From Chamaecyparis obtusa (lineage: Eukaryota; Streptophyta; Pinopsida; Cupressales; Cupressaceae): a stretch of DNA of 64,000 bases. A program made the translations under genes and the position numbers. Positions 23,373 through 35,601 of the stretch are shown in pieces (within the stretch, counting starts at the first letter, position 1; every line of letters starts with the position of its first letter). Location of the stretch: positions 1,148,501 to 1,212,500 of the forward strand of contig BSBK01001119.1 in the NCBI GenBank assembly GCA_027943335.1. Reading direction: 5' to 3'. The notes under the pieces were generated by a model. The model was not told the origin of the DNA. It was given only the letters and a program-made list of their open reading frames with translations, and did no database searches.

Positions 23373-24236
23373 CTAGATTCTACCTTTGGATCTATCTCTG
23401 TCATTCTCATCTTCTTTCATGTTTGGGCATCTAGTAGCAATATGACCAACTTCTTTGCAATTAAAACAAGCTAAAGGTAATTGACCCTTATACCTTCCTT
23501 TACCTTTCTGTAGTCTCCAAGCCATTAGCGCTTCTAGTTCATCAAGCTCATCATTGGTATTGCTATCACTTTCATTCCTTATATTGTACTTACTACTAGA
23601 TTTACCAATCTTAAGAGAAGACATAAAAGTAGACTCAATAGTTGGTACAACACTGTTATCATAATTGTTCAGCTCAAAAGTGGTTAACTTTCAATCCAGA
23701 CTATCAAGAGTAAGTGTGCTATTAGGTGTAGACCTCATTTCATGAATTGCAGATATTCTGATTGCATAGATAGGAAAAAGTGTTCTCAAAATTTTACTTA
23801 CCACAGTATCCTCCTCAATGATACCACTAGCTCCAAGAATAGCATTGAAAACCTCTTTAATTTGGTTTGAGTACTGTACTATGTTTTCTCCTTCGTTCAT
23901 TTTCATATCATCAAATCTACCTCTCAAGCTTTCAGCTCTGGCTCTCATCACATTTGCATCACCACCATGTACTAGGGAAAATTTATCCCACATCTCCTTT
24001 GCTGTAGTGCAATCTTTGACATCCTCAAATTCAACATCAAATAGAGAAATAACAATCTCTACCATAGTCATGTTGTGTTCATGTCGATCTTTCAATTGAT
24101 AAAGAGTCAAAGGTCTAGTTGGTGGTTGAATGTAGCCATTGTCTAGTAAGTGTAATGCACAATCTCCAATTCTAGATATGTGAAGTCTCATTCGACTTTT
24201 CCATGTAGAAAATTTGTCCTTGTTCAGCTTCGACAC
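23373..24236 (-). pseudogene. Copia-B gag (UBN2-like) with CCHC knuckle
   Basis: The frame starts at 24236 (MSKLNKDKFSTWKSRM), about 80 bp after the primer-binding site. The UBN2 core runs to 23691 (AKEMWDKFSLVHGGD, RGRFDDMKMNEGENIVQYSNQI). A stop then separates the C-terminal part (23624-23373), which has an acidic patch and the zinc knuckle CFNCKEVGHIATRC with all four ligands. The protease follows in the same frame. Confidence 0.83.
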
Positions 24237-24303
24237 TTACCTCTTATACATCTTGTAATCTTTCTGCTTAAGTCCTTAAAACTTCTATCAAAGTAACCAA
24301 TAT

Positions 24304-24315
24304 GCTCTGATACCA
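24304..24315 (-). other. Copia-B primer-binding site (iMet tRNA)
   Basis: On the minus strand TGGTATCAGAGC is perfect and lies two bases after the 5' LTR end. Confidence 0.85.
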
Positions 24316-24317
24316 AT

Positions 24318-25815
24318 TGTTAGAATAACTAAGAGGGGGATGAATTAGTTAGATCAATTATCCTACAGTCTCAAATAAATAGATGTAATTCTCAAAGTAT
24401 TTTCAATAAATTTGTAGCTCGGTAACATAAACTATTAAACTGTCTGTGCCTTTTACCGATTACTAGTTAATTAACTCACCGTGATTACCGACCAAATCAA
24501 ATATGCAGTATGTAAAGTATGATGATAAAATAATCATCACAAAAACAAATAACACAATGATTTAACATGGAAACCTTGCTAAGGAAAATACCACTTGGGA
24601 CCAGTAACCCAAAATAATTTTCACTCTTCTGAAGTGAGCTCGGTGAAGAGAAAACCCTGTTAAAGGTTACAAACACACTGTTAGGTGTGACCTTGTTAGA
24701 GGATTTAAGACTAACAGTTAACTTTCAACCAACATTCACTATGGGGTCAATAAGATAACAATGTACATTCCTTGAATGACATAGAGGCATAACATAAGAC
24801 GGTTAAGTCCACTTGGTTAGGATATTTTCTGTATCAATGGTTAAACTGAAATAATAGTTGATTTGATTACAATACAACTCAATTTTTAGATGTTCAAATC
24901 TATTCTAAGCTCATACAAATCCTTTGATCAATATTTTAATTCACTTCCTCAACTTACTTTCACTCAGTAATAGCTCTTTAATGCTCGGTAATGTTCTGCA
25001 GTTTGGTTCTCCTTCAACCAGTCTAATTAGGCATGCATGAAACTATATTCACATGAAATCTTTGCAATCTTCTTTCTTCCGACATGTTTCAATAAAAAAA
25101 CTCATATCTCTTATATAGAGAGATAAATCATTTTCATATCAACCATCAGATTTTGCCACTTATTCTTCTTCATTGATTTTTCCTCTTAAACCTTCCTCGA
25201 CAGTTGTGTCAATAACATGTTTCAATTACATCCTTTAGATCTTCTCCGAATTGTGTCAGCCGTGGATCTCATAAAAAACTTTATCCTCAATCTCGAAATC
25301 ATAACAATTTCCAACTCATCATTTTCTATCAGCTAAACTAAGTATTTAATACTTTCATCCATACTCGGTTAACAAAAAAATGCGTTGGTGAATACAAGCT
25401 TGGTTAATATTGTTGCTCATTATACACTACATTGGCTCGGTGTATACTGAAGTCTTCATTTACTAACCACATTATCTTGTACAATTTTTCTTCCTTCTTC
25501 ATAAATGATTAATGTCACATAATCAAGTAAAAAATATGAGATCATAGACTCATCAATATGTTACCCAAAGTATTCCTTATCCTCATCTGTCATAACCATC
25601 TTTCTCCATGTAGATATCTTAGTTCTTCATCTTTTCTCACTTTTTACAGATGTTTAGATGTTTGTAACTTACATGATAAGTACTATCAAAACTAGTTGAC
25701 ATCAATGAAGACATAATGAATGATTTAATTATCTTATGTATCATTTCAATAACTCGGTGATCTCTAATCACTGATCTTCAAGTCATTTAGGTATTCAATC
25801 AATTTTAGTTCATCA
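24318..25815 (-). repeat. Copia-B 5' LTR
   Basis: This is 1498 bp. In element orientation it begins TGATGAACTA at 25815 and ends GTTATTCTAACA at 24318. It is the partner of 17198-18695. It has the CATTGATGTCAAC motif (plus-strand complement at 25695-25707). Confidence 0.9.
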
Positions 25816-25820
25816 GGTGT

Positions 25821-27624
25821 ATGCACAAAGTGTAAATATTGAGCAGAGTGTATGACCCCAAATTAAAGTGATTGTGCACATCTACTAGGAGTAATTGATT
25901 CAAGGTAGTATACATATGTTCTAAAGAAAATAATGTCACAATAGTGAAATATCCCAAACATAAGCAAATAAAAGAGTGATGGTCATATTTGTCAAGTTTT
26001 AGTCTTGTAGGTTTTCGCTAGGTTTCTTATTGAATTTTCATGTTTTAGGGTTTTGGCTCCAAAATATCTAAGGGTTTCGTTAAAAATTTGGTTTAAACCT
26101 TGTTAAACATTAGCCATGTTCTATTTGGTCAATACCTTTTTCTAATTATGTATTGTTTTTTTTTTCATTATAAGAGGGTTGTCTACTTTGCGTCCTAGCA
26201 CTTTTAAGTCATTAAGTTTTTCCCTTTTTAATTTCCCTTGTCCTAAGTTTTATTTCCCTAAGTCTGCACCCATGGTCCCTTTTTCACATTTCAATGGTAA
26301 GTATTTAAGCCTCATGTTAAGAAGGTCTTTCAATAGATAGTGATGGGTCATTTCCTAGTTGGCCTTGCTATCTTGTGATAACATCACAACACATTTTCTT
26401 ATGACCTCAGGATGACGAGAGTGAGCCATCTGTCCTTTAATAGTTGGTTGGTGGTATATGTTTAAAATTTAGGTTATGCCTGGCATCCTATTTGGTTAAA
26501 AGTTGATTTACTAATGCGTCTATCTTTCAACATGTGTTAATTTTTAATGAAGATCATTTGTTCTATCATAAAAGGTGCTTGAAAGATACTCTATGTCGCA
26601 CTTGTTCAGAGGGTAAATTTCTGTAGAGATCTATGACTCTTGTGATCCTGTGATCAAAAGTGCTCGAAGATTATTCAGTGCATGATTGCAAGATGGTGCC
26701 GCATATCCTGAACTAGCGAGTGATTGATGGTAGGACCAAGATGTGTAACAAATGGAAGCAACCAATTGGCTGATTTTGCAAGCAAAGACTTTTATGATAT
26801 AGCTGTTGATTTTATTGAAGATTAAAATATTTACAAATTAAGTGGTAATATTTTAACACGAGTAAAACCAATGGAGATGTTTTATCTTGAGTGAAAAGGT
26901 GATTGATGGTTATTGGTCTCCTATGGTTGTTCAATGGTTAATCTTCTATAGAGATTTATGATCTGTGTCATCTCATGATGGAAGTTGGTCAAAGTTCATT
27001 TTATGCAGGATCATTAGATTTAGACATGTGTCTTCAATTGTCAATGCATAAGAGATGGTGGGATAGGGTGCTGACTTGGTTCTTATTACGTCACAGTGAA
27101 TTTATACTGGTCAGTTGTAAGGTGCATTTGGATATTTGGTGTTCAAATGAGTTTGGAATTCCCACAGTCATTAGATGGTGTTTATTGGGTAAATATCTTT
27201 GACTGAGATTCAAATTTTAGAAATAAAGGTTTTTGAGCTAGTTTTCTGCTCATATGAATTTATGGCAGACTAAATGGATGAAAATGGTACTAAAATATAT
27301 GAATGATCCATTTGATATTTGATCAAGATTATAGAGTACTTTGGAGATATTGATGTGATCAAGGGAAGTTTTGTTGTGCACAATTCATTGTTGTTCTACA
27401 TGCAAAGCCGTAAGTTAGGTTTTGATCATCCTGTTATTTTACTAAAGAATTATATGGTTTGATTGCTATAATTTGTGAGGGAAGGGTTTCATTTGAATGC
27501 TAGATGGTATAAGGATAGTATTTTTGTTGAAATTGAGTAGGGTTTCCTAAAGAATTCTTATTTTTACTTAAGAATCCCTACTTTTATATATCTGAATTAC
27601 CATTGCATAAACCCTAGTTTTAAA
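25821..27624. other. Unassigned AT-rich region upstream of ORF-Y
   Basis: About 1.8 kb with no recognisable domain. The longest frame (26975-27202, plus) encodes 75 residues without a known motif and I do not call it a gene. The segment ends with accctagttttaaa just before the ORF-Y ATG and may hold the leader or LTR of the element ORF-Y came from. No matching second copy is in the window. Confidence 0.5.
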
Positions 27625-29190
27625 ATGCCTCCATCAAGACAACATTCATGCTAGAGGGATTTTTTGAAAAGAAACTTATTTGATGATTTTACAGACCAAC
27701 TGAAGCCCTCAAAAAATGATAAATATGATGGGTCAAAATTGATTATAGGATGGAAAGTTGATGAGGGTTTATACGACCAAGCTACACATATTTCTAATGC
27801 CATTTTGCCTATGATTGGGTTGTAATTATTTAGAATGTGGTATGGGTAGTTAAACTTTTTGAATCTATAATCCAATGCTTGGAAATATGACCTAGGAAAA
27901 TTACTCATTCTAAATGTGTTTATGGATGTAGAATTGATGCAATTGGTTGTGGATAGATATGATCCAGTGTCAAGAGTAGTAAGGAATAATATTGGAGATC
28001 TTATTTTGAGGTTGTGCAAAGAATAATTTTAGGATATTGGAACTTATGGGATAGATGGGTTCTTATATCTTGTAGAATTTAAGGTATTTATAGTTCAATA
28101 TGTAAAGACCAAGATTTTGTTAGAGGATAGTTACTTCCATCTCACCTTGCAAACACCGATACTACCAGTTTTTATATTGGGCCAAGTACTAAGGAGCCTT
28201 TTTGAATTGAGGCTTTTTCTTTGCATCTTAGGTCTACTTTCTATTCCTTGTGTCAATTGTTTAGGAGGAATGCTAGTTCTAAAGTACCCATTGATTACAT
28301 GTACATGGCCATCCAAATACAACATCCAAATTTCACAATGATTTTTGATTATGTGCTATGTGTTGTGGAAAAAACTCATGAAGGATTGGTTAATTTGAAG
28401 AAGGGAGGAATTAATAATTTCTATTGTTACTCCTTGCTAATGCACATGTTTCTATGCAAGAATGTTGATTACTTTGCACAATTTATGGCCCTGACAAGAG
28501 AAATGGAAGGTGAATTTTTACCCGTGCAGATGCAGAGTACAATTTTGTCAAAGGACAAAGAATTTTCTAGTTATGTGATTTTTGAAAATGGATTTGCATC
28601 AAATCTTAGGGAAAGGTTAATGTTGAATCTACCAAGGCTGCCAAAATAGTTGCTTAACTTTTTGAGACCTAAAGAGAGTTCCAAAGATTGGAATTTATCA
28701 TAATTTGGGAGACAGTATTCCTTATAATGTTAGTACTGTAATAAGAGTAAATGGCTTTGGTGTTAGGCCTTTTGTTTTTCCTTATTATGTAAATTTGAGA
28801 TTGGGATTTGATGAAATTATGAGATAGATTGATTAAATTCAGGAGAAATAATTGATAATAAGAGGAAAAGGGACTATCTTCCCTGATGTCACAACTTATC
28901 CATTCATTCTTGTTAGAAAAGGAGGATAGGTTCATTTAAAGAAGGTATTGTATCCTTATAGTATGGGGGCCAGTGTCCATAGCCATAGTGACTGAGAAAA
29001 ATTCTATAATTTATTTAGAGAAATAATAAATATATCAACAATGTCTCATGAATTTAATTATACCGAAGATTGTATCAGAAATATTTATGATGAGGAACTC
29101 CAAGGGGAGAATAAGAAGAAATGGTTGGCATATAAGAAATTATGGGATGAGGTAAATAAGGTGGAACCTACTTATGATCCCATATATACC
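27625..29190 (+). pseudogene. ORF-Y, 5' part (unrecognised long protein)
   Basis: An ATG at 27625 (MPPSRQHSC) opens a frame that can be followed to 29190 with stops and at least two frameshifts (near 28155 and 28640). Recurrent stretches look like real protein: FTDQLKPSKNDKYDGSKL, RYDPVSRVVRNNIGDLILRL, GIDGFLYLVEFKVFIVQYVK, NASSKVPIDYMYMAIQIQHP and KKWLAYKKLWDEVNKVEPTYDP. I recognise no family. The frame is cut at 29190 by Gypsy-B and resumes at 50544. A long single-copy ORF in repeat DNA suggests an accessory ORF of a large LTR element, but this is inference. Confidence 0.5.
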
Positions 29191-30057
29191 TGTGTACAAG
29201 GAAATGTACCTTCATAGAATTAGTATTGAACAATAAATGAAATAGAAACTAAATAAACCACAATATAGCAACTATTTAGAAAATGAAAGATCAATTGAGC
29301 ATCCTATGGCTCTCTATCAAAGAGTGTTAATAGAAGCTCTTAGCAAGCTACCATTAATGACAGTCCTAGAATGAGAAATGATAAAGATTAAGCTAAAGCT
29401 AACAATTATATTCAAATTGATTGCTAATTAAGCTCTTAAAATGCCTTTCTAGCTATAAAATGCAAGAGGTTCTATGCAATTCTCATATTTGTGGTTATGA
29501 ATTATGAAGATTTTGGTCTTCCTTTTATAGATTTATGCAAGGGTAGGGGGTGTAGTTGTGTTGATCATGATTAAGCTTGGGTTGAGTCTTTGGTTCCACC
29601 CTTTGAAGACAATGCAAAATTTGTGTCCTCAAAGCTTGGGACAAGTAGACAAGATCAATGGACAAGATTCTCTTTCACTTTGAGTGATTGAGATTGAATT
29701 GGGCTTGATCCGTGTGAATGCATTTTCTCAAATCCTATTGGTTGATTGAATTCCCTCCTTTTGGGTTGTTGAGAGAAATTAGGATTTATTAATTGATTTA
29801 AATTCATTTATTTAGCCATGTACCCCTTGAATGGGTTGAATTTTATTTAATTCAAAATTATAAAATTAATAGAATTAATTGCACTTAGATTTGATTTCAC
29901 TTGATTAAAATGCTCTCAATTTTGATTTACCTTGAATTAAAGCTTGATTTTAATTTTGATTGGCTAAATGTTTGATTTAATTAAATTGCCTTGATTTTGT
30001 CCTCGATTTTCTTTGATTTGTTACTTAATTGTCTTTGTCCATTTTTCAGTGATTACA
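29191..30057 (-). repeat. Gypsy-B 3' LTR
   Basis: This is 867 bp and aligns end to end with 49673-50538. By eye about ten substitutions occur in the first 270 bases, so the pair is roughly 96% identical there. Confidence 0.92.
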
Positions 30058-30060
30058 AAT

Positions 30061-30073
30061 GCCCCTCTTTGAG
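30061..30073 (-). other. Gypsy-B polypurine tract
   Basis: On the minus strand this reads CTCAAAGAGGGGC, three bases before the 3' LTR. Confidence 0.65.
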
Positions 30074-30109
30074 TTGACGTGTGAAGCATGTCGATTCAAA
30101 GAATACTCT

Positions 30110-30440
30110 GATTTTGTTGATGAAAGGTCCTGATTCTATCGATGGTCAATCTTTGATGTTCGTTTGATGTCTTTCGATGGTCGATCCTTGATATCTGATA
30201 TGAGATTGATGCATTTCTGATGATGTTCCTTCAATTGATGTGATACTCTGATGGTCATTTTGATGATTATTTTTGATGATGGATCCTTGATATGATGTAA
30301 GATTCTGATATAAAATTTTGATTTGATGATTGATTTTGATGTGATGCCACAGTCGATTGATTTATGAATTTTTTTTTGATAAAAGCTCACTTTGATTTGA
30401 TGATCGGTCTCTCGATTGTCGATGATGATGCTGCTGATGC
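30110..30440. repeat. Degenerate TGATG/TCGATG-rich tract
   Basis: About 330 bp just inside the 3' LTR filled with ttgatg, tcgatg and gatgatg words at irregular spacing. No exact tandem unit is visible. It lies upstream of the TATA box of the antisense PMD gene. Confidence 0.55.
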
Positions 30441-30703
30441 TAATTATTATCCGATGGTATGCCCCCTCAGAAATGAAATAAAATTTGATCGATGATTGAA
30501 TATTTTGATGTTCTTGGTTAAATCACGTTGATTTAGTTCAATTTTTAATGAATTTTAATTTCATTTCTGATATTGATTTTACGTCTATTTGATTATGAAT
30601 GCCCCTATTTTGGCTGATTTGATGTTACATTCAAGTCCTTGGGTCAATTCTGGTGAAAGATTCCCTTTTTAGGTCATAGATACCCTTTTTTAGGTAAAAA
30701 GGC

Positions 30704-30711
30704 TATATAAA
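30704..30711 (+). promoter_or_regulatory. TATA box of the antisense PMD gene
   Basis: TATATAAA in the context GGCTATATAAAGGGG on the plus strand, 78 bases before the PMD start codon. A pyrimidine-rich stretch (ttcactttcac) around 30740-30775 would suit a plant transcription start. The position is outside the LTR, so this would be a private promoter. Confidence 0.6.
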
Positions 30712-30866
30712 GGGGTCAAAATTCCTTTTTCACTATTCATTGTCACTTTCACTTTTCACTTTTTCCTCTCTGACTTCTTCTACCTTTCATGATGTCTATC
30801 CCCATTCAAGAGCATATATTTGAATGATGTCATCGATATCAATGCCTACCTGGCTCTGGACCTCCG

Positions 30867-31604
30867 GTGAGTGCCTATACTTCCTTGTTTTGTCGATATT
30901 TGCATTTAATTTCTAGATTTTTAGATTTTTCCTATAAATTCCCTCATTTTTTCTTTTTTTCAATCCAAAAACCACTTTTGCCCAATTAAATGGTGCTTTC
31001 ACCCTCCAAGTTGCACTTCTGCAATTTTAAGGTGCGCTTCTGCATTTTGATTGTGCACTTTTGCTCACTAGATTTTGGCCCTAATCCACCTTTACCTTGT
31101 TAAAGAGCACTTTTCCTCTTATTTTTGCTTTTACCATTTTAAATAGTGCTTCTGATACTTTTAATAGCACTTTTGAATTCTTTGGGTGCTTTTGCCTAAT
31201 TTTCCACTTTTAATCCATAAAGTAATGCTTTTACATAATTAAAACATTGCTTTTGCATTTGTGCGCTTTTAAAACCTGAAATAGCGCTTTCACTCAGCAA
31301 TTTTTTTTTCTATTTGATTAAGTCCACTTTGCATTTCTTCCAATGTCATTGATCAATTGATAGGTTAAGTTACCCAAACTTGATGTCTTTAGCAAGTTGT
31401 AATATGTCAGTATGAGCTAGTTATCATTTGAATATTTCTTGTCAATCTAGATTTTGATGGTGGGTGATGATAAATTTTCCATTCTATCTGAGTAGAAATA
31501 TGAAAATTGATTGTGGTTTGATATTTTGAAATTTTTTGATTGACTTTGAATGATCCAAATAATAATTGATTTCAATCATGATGTGATTGAACTTTCTTTT
31601 ATAG
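30867..31604 (+). other. Predicted intron of the PMD gene
   Basis: The donor CCG|GTGAGT and the acceptor tract CTTTCTTTTATAG|GAG are both strong, and the 738-bp removal keeps phase 0. The intron is AT-rich and holds the gcacttttg motif cluster at 30980-31320. No transcript evidence is available, so the boundaries are an inference. Confidence 0.5.
30980..31320 (+). repeat. Degenerate GYRCTTTTG motif cluster (PMD intron)
   Basis: About 15 copies of words such as gtgcttttgc, gcacttctgc, gtgcgctttt and agcgctttc occur every 15-30 bases. The same family of words, on the opposite strand, fills 49235-49575 in the Gypsy-B leader. Confidence 0.65.
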
Positions 31605-33446
31605 GAGATCCTTGGGTCCTTGCATGTTCATGGTTCTTATCCTCTATCATGGAGCATGATTCCTGATCTTAGTGTGGTGGATCGTCACCATATCAGTTCT
31701 TGTGGCCTATCTTTCCTTCTCCATCTTCCATGATTACGAGTGAATTAGGGTCTTCTCACTGCTATGGTTGAGTGTTGGCACTTAGACCATAATACCTTCC
31801 ATTTTCCATTAGGGGAGATGACTATTACTCCCGAGGATGTTTATCGGATCCTCCGCTTACCTACTCACGATGAGCTAGTTTATTACAACTCTTTATATGA
31901 TGGAGCAACATGTCGGTGAGTATTTGGTGATCATACTATTAGTGATGTGCACATTCAGTGGGCTCAGTTCATTTCCTTTCCTGTATTGCCTGCTATTTTG
32001 GGTACTTTGATTGGAGGTTTCCTTTCTCTTGACAAATGTGGGTACGGGTTTGTTGTCGGTTGGGGTCCCATTCTTGAGGATTTGATGGCACATCCTCATC
32101 ACTTTGATTGGGGTTCTTATGTTCTGGCTCAGTTATATCATGAGTTGCATACAGTGGTCTATAAAAATTCTACTACACTTACTGCAGGTGTGATCCTTCT
32201 TCAGCTATGGACCTGGGAGCATATACTAGTGACACATCCTATTACTATGTGAGATCATCAGCCAGGTTGGCCATTTTCTTGGATGTACGGTGGTATTATT
32301 ATCTAGACCCATATGGGTAAGTTAGATTACTGGCAACGGGTCATTGATGACATAGACAATGTTGTATGGAGGATGTATCTTGGTTGCGAGGCTTGGCCAG
32401 AGGATGATGGTGAGCTTCCTTACATGTTCTACCCCTCATGGATGATCGGGTGTTCCACTTATACTATTGAGAGATTCTACTTTTGATGAGTTTTCCATCA
32501 CTATGGACATACTTAGGATATGCCATAGGGAGTAGCCATTTATGCTCATGTACAGGCTGAGAGATCGTTATGGGGCCCATGTGTAGATTATAGGACAGCT
32601 GTGCGGGACATACAAGAGATTGGGTATCATCCTTGGTCTCCTAGATCACATGTGATGGATGCAGGTATTACTGATGATTATGGTGCTTGGCTTCTGTGCT
32701 ATCCTTTCCCTAGATTTACCGATCTTGTGGAGAGAGTTCCTACCATTGATGAGTTATCAGATGGAGATGATGCTAGTGGTGATGATGGGGATGATGGAGG
32801 AGATGGTGGTGTTGGTAGGATCAGGGGTTGGCATGGACAATGGGGTCATCGAGGGACTAGAGTAGGTAGAGTCTGTATGCTAGTGATTGCTGCTGCTCCT
32901 ATTCCTCCTAGGGGTAATGATTAGGTGAGGGGTCATCGAGTTGATAGAGTATTACATCATGTTGCTAGGGATCCAACAGATAGACCTAGGGTCAGGCGTC
33001 AAAGGGATGTTGATGCAGATATTGCACAAGTGTTACTTGATTAGGCACAGGGTGCTCCTGCTTAGTAGGTTATTCCTTTGGTTGTTCCATAGGGTACCTC
33101 ATCTCAGGTACATGTTTCTGCTTCAATGCCTTCATCTTCTTCACATCCATTGTCTTCTCATTTCGTTCCATCTTTGGGTGATCCATCTTCTTTGATTCCA
33201 TCTTCTTATATTACTCCTCCATAGTCTTTTGTAGCACAGATTCCTACCCCAACTTTAGCATCAGATGTTGTATCCTTGCAGACTCATATTTAAGTAGTGC
33301 AACAAAATGTTTCTCAGTTGAGTTTGATGATGCAGAATTTGATGGCTGCTATGAGTCAGCATGGTTTATAAGCTAGTTCTAGTCAGCCTCTAGATAGTGC
33401 TCCTGGTCCCAATGGTACCGATGTTGTTGGTGATTCAGTTTTTTGA

Positions 33447-35601
33447 GATATCTATGATTTATATGATTTGATATACATGATCTTTCTCTTTGTTTTTATC
33501 GAGACATTGGACTCTTGTTGTATTATTTTTGATCGATTAATGTTGCTTATGTTGATACTCTGATAGTTTGATGGAAATTGATATTTGAATACTACTTTTA
33601 TGATCATTCATTTAGACTTTAATATCTTGTTGATTTCATGATAATGGAACCATGGACTCTGATACTCTCTTTGATAGGTTTCACTATATATGATGTTATC
33701 ATGTGTTGGATCTCTTTCTTAGGTATTTTGCATGATATGTAGATCTATATGACTCTATCTCCTATATGCTTTGTTTTATGATTTTCAGAATGCAATTTTC
33801 CAAATGTATGCATATGTTCTAATGATTCTTTAAATGATTGTCTTATGTATGACATAGAGTAGATGAATGCAATGTTAATTTAATGATTAATGATATTGTG
33901 TGTATGCAATGAATACATATAGGATGTTAGATGGATAATGACTATTTGATCTAATGGCTGTATTTATTTTGATATGCAATGTGATGGATCTATGTAATGA
34001 TGCCCTGACCATGAGCTTTTAATGATTAATGATATATGCAATATGACTGAATGATACTATCATAGATGATATGCATTTAATGTTGAATGATACTAATATA
34101 TGCAAAGAATGATTAACTACTTAATGCAATGCACTTAATGAATTGATATTTAAGAATGTACCTTAAATGAGATGAATGCAATCTAATGATAATAATGAAC
34201 TTAATGAAATGAAGATAGATGCAATCTAATGAAATGTACTTTATTTTTTATGTATTTGTTTTTAATTTTGAACACACTCAATTTGATATAGTTATTTTTG
34301 ATAATCCTTTGATTTTTGATTTGAGTACACCCCCTTTTTCTTTTCCTCTTGCAAATTAAGCTAAGAAAGGAAAAACAATATGCAATGCACTTAATCTAAG
34401 ATGTATGCAACTAACTATCATTATTCAAAGTTTAGAGCTTATAATCATCATTGAGCATTTTTGGGATCTTGTCTTAGTACAACCATCACTAGTTCAACTA
34501 TGATGATATGAATAATTTTTGCACCTCTTTCTTTGCTTTCCCTACTCTCTTCGGTATGACTATCACTGATTGAAGCCAATCATGAGAGTGTGAATACTGA
34601 TTTTGTTAGATTCTATGTTGCAAGTGGATTTTGGTATTATGATATTGAAGATCAAAATAGCCAAGGTATCCTTTTGCATAAACAAACAAAAATTTTAGTT
34701 TTATCCTATGTACAAGTCCTCGATGATTCTTTGATGATCACATCCTTAGATAAACAATACATGATTTAAAACTTTGATTTTAAGACAGTCATTTAGAAAT
34801 CAACAAAAATATCATCCTTTCATCATAGCTTGTTTAGTCTAAAACTTTCATCGATTCGCTAGAAAGACATGATTTCATCAATTTAGTCAACACCTAGAAA
34901 AATTTCTTGCAATGTTTTTCAAATCCATATTTCAAGTGTAGTTCCATCGATTTCATACTTTTAATCTTGATAAAGATAGGGTCATGTAAGATCTTGGATC
35001 AAATTTTGTGTTTGGCTCAAATTGGATTAGAATGTAGATTTGATTAAGTGTTCCTCTTTCAAATTTGATGAATTGATTCCATGATTGAATAAATCTTACT
35101 TTTGATGAATCCTTTCTCCTTTTGAGTAGATTGCCCCTAGTTGGATATGATTTTATTTGTGGGACTTAGGACAATTTGCAAATTAGATGATCAAAATCTT
35201 AAGGTACTTGAAAATGCAACTATGGGGTTTTATTATGCAATATATACAAATGAAGGTGAATGCAATATTTACAAGGTGACCTTCTAAGTATGCGACTGAC
35301 TTGGACTTTCAATGGCGACTGTTTACCAAGTTTTCATTGATTGAATAGATCTTACTCTTTTTTTCTATTTTTTTTTTCATATCATCGAGGTGCCTATTTG
35401 CTAGGTTTTCACTAAGACAACATCTTTTTAAGGATCATATATGAATATTTTTGGTATTTCTTCATGCTCAATTTTCCACTCTTTTTGATCTTTTCTGCTT
35501 TTTAATTTGTTTGTTCTTTTATGATTTTCAAATTTTTTTGGTATTTTCAAGATCTCTTTTGACTATGTACAATAAATATGATGCTCTCCATATGATACTC
35601 T
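33447..35601. other. Converging 3' region between PMD gene and Gypsy-B pol
   Basis: About 2.15 kb with no domain on either strand. The PMD frame ends at 33446 from the left and the integrase frame at 35602 from the right, so both transcripts would end here. It contains an aatga-rich tract (33840-34240), T-rich runs near 35350-35550, and no obvious ORF. Confidence 0.6.
33840..34240. repeat. AATGA/ATGCAAT-rich low-complexity tract
   Basis: About 400 bp dominated by taatga, atgcaat and gaatgat words without a fixed period, as expected of a decayed simple repeat. Confidence 0.6.

Larger units (their letters stand above)
17198..25815 (-). mobile_element. Copia-B: Ty1/copia LTR retrotransposon
   Basis: It lies on the minus strand with LTRs at 24318-25815 (5') and 17198-18695 (3'). 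The 5-bp duplication ggtgt is present at 17193-17197 and 25816-25820. Gag, protease, integrase, RT and RNase H follow in copia order. A solo LTR (20035-20882) interrupts the RT. The coding parts are better preserved than in Copia-A, with long stop-free stretches, a complete protease motif and a full integrase triad, but several frameshifts and stops remain. Confidence 0.92.
30789..33446 (+). pseudogene. Plant mobile domain (PMD) protein, antisense in Gypsy-B
   Basis: Exon 1 (30789-30866) starts MMSIPIQEHIFE and ends CHRYQCLPGSGPP in front of a GTGAGT donor. Exon 2 (31605-33446) opens after ctttcttttatag. Both exons are in phase 0, giving about 639 codons. The PMD core shows MVECWHLDHNTFHFPLGEM, TITPEDVYRILRLPTHDEL, WAQFISFPVLP, RDIQEIGYHPW and DYGAWLLCYPFPRFTDLVER. 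The tail is Asp/Gly-rich then Ser/Pro-rich. No frameshift was seen, but many in-frame stops (for example 30825, 31728, 32250) fall mostly at Gln, Arg or Trp codons. PMD proteins such as MAIN and MAIL1 act in gene silencing; PMD ORFs are known in transposons. Antisense extra ORFs between pol and the 3' LTR are known in Tat elements. Confidence 0.75.

Noticed and set aside
26975..27202. 75-codon plus-strand frame
   Set aside because: No domain, no upstream or downstream continuation in frame, and length expected by chance.
33840..34240. CRISPR-like or satellite array
   Set aside because: The aatga words have no constant repeat length or spacer, and the context is a plant retroelement.
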